The translations under genes were made by a program, and so were the position numbers. Shown here one piece after another: positions 61,406 through 64,000 of a DNA stretch of 64,000 nt. The notes under the pieces were generated by a model, which was not told the origin of the DNA, did no database searches, and saw nothing but the letters and a program-made list of their open reading frames with translations. Source of the DNA: Postechiella sp039985655 (GTDB taxonomy: Bacteria > Bacteroidota > Bacteroidia > Flavobacteriales > Flavobacteriaceae); contig JBDWSF010000003.1 of NCBI GenBank assembly GCA_039985655.1, positions 202,222 through 266,221 on the forward strand, in the 5' to 3' direction. Each line of letters begins with the position of its first letter. Position 1 is the first letter of the stretch.

Positions 61406-61413
61406 TACCTTTG
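61406..61413 (+). promoter_or_regulatory. Promoter -7 box TACCTTTG
   Basis: A TAnnTTTG match 22 bases before the ATG at 61435. It sits inside the TTG-initiated extension of the frame, which supports the later ATG. Confidence 0.45.
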
Positions 61414-61434
61414 CAAGGTTTTATATATAGATTT

Positions 61435-63450
61435 ATGAATAAAATAGTTTTAATATTTTTTTTTAGTCTTTTCTCGTTAATAGTTAGTGGGCAAACCATA
61501 CCAGAACGTCAAGTTAAAGCAGAGGATACTATTGCTGTCAAAACTCAAGATAGTTTAGTAACCATAGATAAACCTAAGTCTAAAAAAAACATATTAGATA
61601 GATTAGATCCAAAAAACTCAGACGAAATAAAAGCTAAAATAGAAGACTATTTAATTATTTCTCACAGGAATGATACAACATACGTAGATACCACATTGTC
61701 AATAAAAAAAGAGTACAAGTTTAATTATTTAAGAAAAGACAATTTTGGACTCATACCATTTTCAAATTTAGGACAGACCTATAACAGTCTAACCCATAAT
61801 TTCGAAAGTACAAGTTTAATGCCTAGTTTCGGCGCACGAGCAAGGCACTTTAATTATATGGAAATTGAAGATATTAACTATTATCGCGTGCCAACACCGT
61901 TAACCGAGTTGTTTTTTAAAACAGCCTTCGAGCAAGGTCAGTTAGCTGATTCTTTTTTTACCGTAAATACGTCACCGCAATTTAATTTCTCATTAGCCTA
62001 TAAAGGGATGCGATCCTTAGGTAAATACCAACATATACTAACTAGTACAGGTAATTTTAGATTTACAACCAACTATCAAACAAAAGATAAACGATATAAT
62101 TTTAGAGGGCATGTAGTAACTCAAGATTTGCTAAATGAAGAAAATGGAGGGCTTCAAGACGATCAAATCGAAAATTTCGAAACTGGAGCCGAAGAATTTA
62201 TAGACCGTTCCATTCTAACAGTGAATTTCGAAGATGCCGAAAGCATATTAAAAGGAAAACGCTTTCATTTAGATCACAATTATAAAATCATTCAAGAAAA
62301 AGATTCCCTATCAAAAAACAAATTAAGTATAGGTCATATCATGTCGTTTGAAGATAAATATTATCAATATAATCAAACAAGTGCTCAAACAAGTATTTTA
62401 GGAGCTGCATTCAAATCATCCAGTTTAGAAGACCGTGCAACTATCGAACATTTTCACAACCAACTGCAATTAAACTATAGTAATAATATATTAGGCGATT
62501 TGCAATTTAATGTAGGGAGTGATAATTATAATTACGGATACGACAAAGTTGTAAAATATCTAGGTGAAACAATAACAAATAGATTAAAAGGAAATATATA
62601 TTCAACTGGAGGTAAATATCATAAACAATACAAGACATTTGAACTTTACGGCGAATTAGGATTAAATATTTCTGGCGATTTCGACGGAAATTATCTAAAA
62701 GGAGATGTGAGCTTTAGTCTAAACGACGACATTTCGGTAAAAGCATCCATAAACCATAGTTCCAAAGCGCCTAATTATAATGAGCTTTTATATCAAAGTG
62801 ATTATAAAAATTACAATTGGCAAAATAATTTCAACAATACCGAAACACAACAGCTGGCCTTTCAGCTAAAATCAAAAAAACACGCCACTCTAACGGTAGA
62901 TTATACAACAATTAACGATCATGCTTATTTTAAGAAAGATGTTATAAATATAGACGAAGACGATTTTATACCTGTCAAAGCCTTTCAGAACGATAAATCA
63001 ATAACTTATTTACGAGTAAAATTCGAAAACGAAATAAGGTTTAAAAAGTTCGCATTAAATAATACGATACTATATCAAAACGTTCAAGACGAAAACAATG
63101 TCTTTAACGTGCCCGAAATCACAACACGTAACACCTTCTATTATGCAAGCCATTTGTTTAAAAAAGCGTTGTATTTACAAACAGGAGTGACTGTAAATTA
63201 CTTCACATCCTATCATATGAATGCCTACGATCCTGTATTGGCTGAATTCTATGTGCAAACAGATCAAGAATACGGCAATTTTCCGCGTCTAGATTTTTTC
63301 CTAAACGCTAAAGTTCGTCAAACACGTATATATGTAAAAGCCGAGCATTTTAATTCGTCATTCACGGGCTACAATTATTATTCAGCACCAAACAACCCAT
63401 ACCGAGATTTTACAATTCGTTTCGGGCTAGTCTGGAATTTCTTTCTGTAA
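61435..63450 (+). CDS. Putative porin (Porin_10 family)
   Basis: 671 residues from the ATG at 61435. Signal peptide MNKIVLIFFFSLFSLIVSGQ. After a short Lys/Asp linker the protein follows the flavobacterial Porin_10 pattern: SHRNDTTYVDTTLSIKKEYKFNYLRKDNFGLIPFSNLGQTYN-like N-terminus (residues 75-120), SLMPSFGARARHFNYMEIEDINYYRVPTPLTELFFKTAFEQGQ (residues 128-170), then many beta strands to NPYRDFTIRFGLVWNFFL, an aromatic C-terminal strand for barrel insertion. It probably forms a general outer membrane channel. Monocistronic. Confidence 0.85.
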   Translation: MNKIVLIFFFSLFSLIVSGQTIPERQVKAEDTIAVKTQDSLVTIDKPKSKKNILDRLDPKNSDEIKAKIEDYLIISHRNDTTYVDTTLSIKKEYKFNYLRKDNFGLIPFSNLGQTYNSLTHNFESTSLMPSFGARARHFNYMEIEDINYYRVPTPLTELFFKTAFEQGQLADSFFTVNTSPQFNFSLAYKGMRSLGKYQHILTSTGNFRFTTNYQTKDKRYNFRGHVVTQDLLNEENGGLQDDQIENFETGAEEFIDRSILTVNFEDAESILKGKRFHLDHNYKIIQEKDSLSKNKLSIGHIMSFEDKYYQYNQTSAQTSILGAAFKSSSLEDRATIEHFHNQLQLNYSNNILGDLQFNVGSDNYNYGYDKVVKYLGETITNRLKGNIYSTGGKYHKQYKTFELYGELGLNISGDFDGNYLKGDVSFSLNDDISVKASINHSSKAPNYNELLYQSDYKNYNWQNNFNNTETQQLAFQLKSKKHATLTVDYTTINDHAYFKKDVINIDEDDFIPVKAFQNDKSITYLRVKFENEIRFKKFALNNTILYQNVQDENNVFNVPEITTRNTFYYASHLFKKALYLQTGVTVNYFTSYHMNAYDPVLAEFYVQTDQEYGNFPRLDFFLNAKVRQTRIYVKAEHFNSSFTGYNYYSAPNNPYRDFTIRFGLVWNFFL

Positions 63451-63460
63451 ATTAATTATG

Positions 63461-63614
63461 GCGTTTCCGCGAAAAGGGGTCGGGTTTTATTCATTGTTTA
63501 TCATTATCTAATAATGTATTCATGAATGTAAACATTTCAACAGTCGCTTTTTTGCGTTGTATAAGTGCAACAACCCAAAAAGCGTTTCAACAAATGCCTT
63601 AATCCCTAACGCGG
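63461..63614 (-). repeat. Family I repeat element, copy C (with extra internal segment)
   Basis: The reverse complement shows GCGTTAGGGATTAAGGCA, the TTGGGTTG ... CAACGCAA core hairpin and AGCGACTGTTGAAA. The closing GACCCC end is displaced by about 50 extra bases compared with copies A and B. The final TTTTCGCGGAAACGCC corresponds to the end of copy A. Confidence 0.75.
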
Positions 63615-63663
63615 GAGTAGCGTTTATATAAAAGATTTAGTAAAACAGAAAAAGGACTACTAT

Positions 63664-63780
63664 TTAAGGAGTAAAAAAGTAGGAGTAAAAGAAAAAAGGG
63701 ATAAGAAATTAGGCAAAAGGCAAAAGAGAAAAGAGTAAAAAGTAAAAAGAGACTAGTTATAATAAAAATAAAGTAATAAA
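63664..63780 (+). repeat. Purine-rich low-complexity tract
   Basis: About 115 bases made almost only of A, G and T, dominated by AAAAG, AAGTAAAA and GGCAAAA words (for example AGGCAAAAGGCAAAAG). No frame or structure. Probably replication slippage. Confidence 0.5.
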
Positions 63781-64000
63781 ACTGTCATCTGTACTTAGCG
63801 TCTTATCGCCTTCGCGCGATAAAAAAGAAAGGTCTATTATATAGTATAAGACACCTATTAATAAATAAGTCGCATTCCGATATCTAATCCATAGTATTCC
63901 CACAAACCAACTCACCACCAACCAATAAAATCCCGATCCCCTAAAACTTTATTTCCATGTAAGTTGTTGATAAAAAAGCAATTAAGCCATCGATTAAAAA

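Larger units (their letters stand above)
63451..64000. other. Gene-free end of the window with repeat and purine tract
   Basis: 550 bases without a supported gene. It holds family I repeat copy C (63461-63614), a purine-rich tract (63664-63780) and a small TTATCGC/GCGATAA hairpin near 63.81 kb. A 19-codon minus-strand frame touching the right edge (stop at 63941) might be the tail of an outside gene but is too short to call. Confidence 0.5.

Noticed and set aside
63805..63830. TTATCGC/GCGATAA hairpin as a terminator
   Set aside because: It is followed by As on the plus strand and no T-run follows it on the minus strand; no gene ends next to it.
63941..64000. 19-codon minus-strand frame at the right edge (ends TTYMEIKF)
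   Set aside because: It could be the tail of a gene outside the window, but it is too short to support.
1..64000. CRISPR arrays, tRNA/rRNA genes, transposases or prophage genes
   Set aside because: I looked for regularly spaced repeats, tRNA-like cloverleaf ends and known mobile-element proteins and found none.

Overview
This AT-rich 64 kb window looks like chromosome from a marine-type member of the Flavobacteriaceae (phylum Bacteroidota). The evidence is two SusC/SusD pairs, a FecR anti-sigma gene beside an ECF sigma gene, two proteins with C-terminal type IX secretion sorting domains, a Porin_10-type outer membrane protein, a DnaE polymerase with a fused N-terminal exonuclease, several lipoproteins, and TAnnTTTG promoter boxes. 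I found no rRNA, tRNA, CRISPR array, transposase, integrase or prophage. Most genes are ordinary housekeeping or cell-envelope genes.

Layout. 1-7.7 kb is almost all minus strand: a metallophosphoesterase cut by the window edge, a His/Met-rich outer membrane protein with a small CNGKC membrane protein (probably metal-related), glutaryl-CoA dehydrogenase, a tRNA methyltransferase, rimM, rpsP and a lactonase-family lipoprotein. One plus-strand DUF2383-like gene interrupts this block. dnaE occupies 7.8-12.2 kb. At 12.9-25.7 kb lie a secreted LamG protein, a divergent ECF sigma/FecR pair, SusC (with an STN signalling domain), SusD, an M16 zinc protease and two small envelope proteins. This block reads as a self-regulated peptide or glycopeptide uptake locus. 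At 26-40 kb are rsgA, dtd, a YdjM-like membrane hydrolase, three DUF3857/transglutaminase-fold proteins (one with catalytic Cys and His, two tandem copies without), a MazG-like protein, aroA, queA, rlmN and a polyprenyl synthetase. At 40-43.6 kb are a second ECF sigma gene with a putative anti-sigma, an outer membrane protein and a lipoprotein.

43.7-48.8 kb is the main accessory region. A divergent PNPOx-like/MocR pair is followed by a homologue of the Microcystis viridis mannan-binding lectin (MVL) and a GH18 chitinase-like protein. Downstream of these is a decayed second copy of the MocR gene's 3' end. The lectin/GH18 islet is therefore bracketed by a direct repeat of 64 bases (59 identical), as expected for an insertion or recombination scar at a gene 3' end. 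Right next to it, a small lipoprotein gene is flanked by two attC-like imperfect palindromes, suggesting an integron-type cassette without an integrase. I regard this region as the best candidate for something undescribed.

48.8-54 kb carries a nucleoid-associated protein gene, a DUF3108/TapB-like gene, a large conserved lipoprotein gene and rnhB. 54.2-61.3 kb is a second SusC/SusD locus with a zinc metallopeptidase and a DUF4302 lipoprotein. A Porin_10 gene ends the coding part.

Several families of intergenic palindromic repeats are scattered through the window. The most notable is an element of about 105 bp with a strong central hairpin, present three times near 2.5, 37.5 and 63.5 kb.
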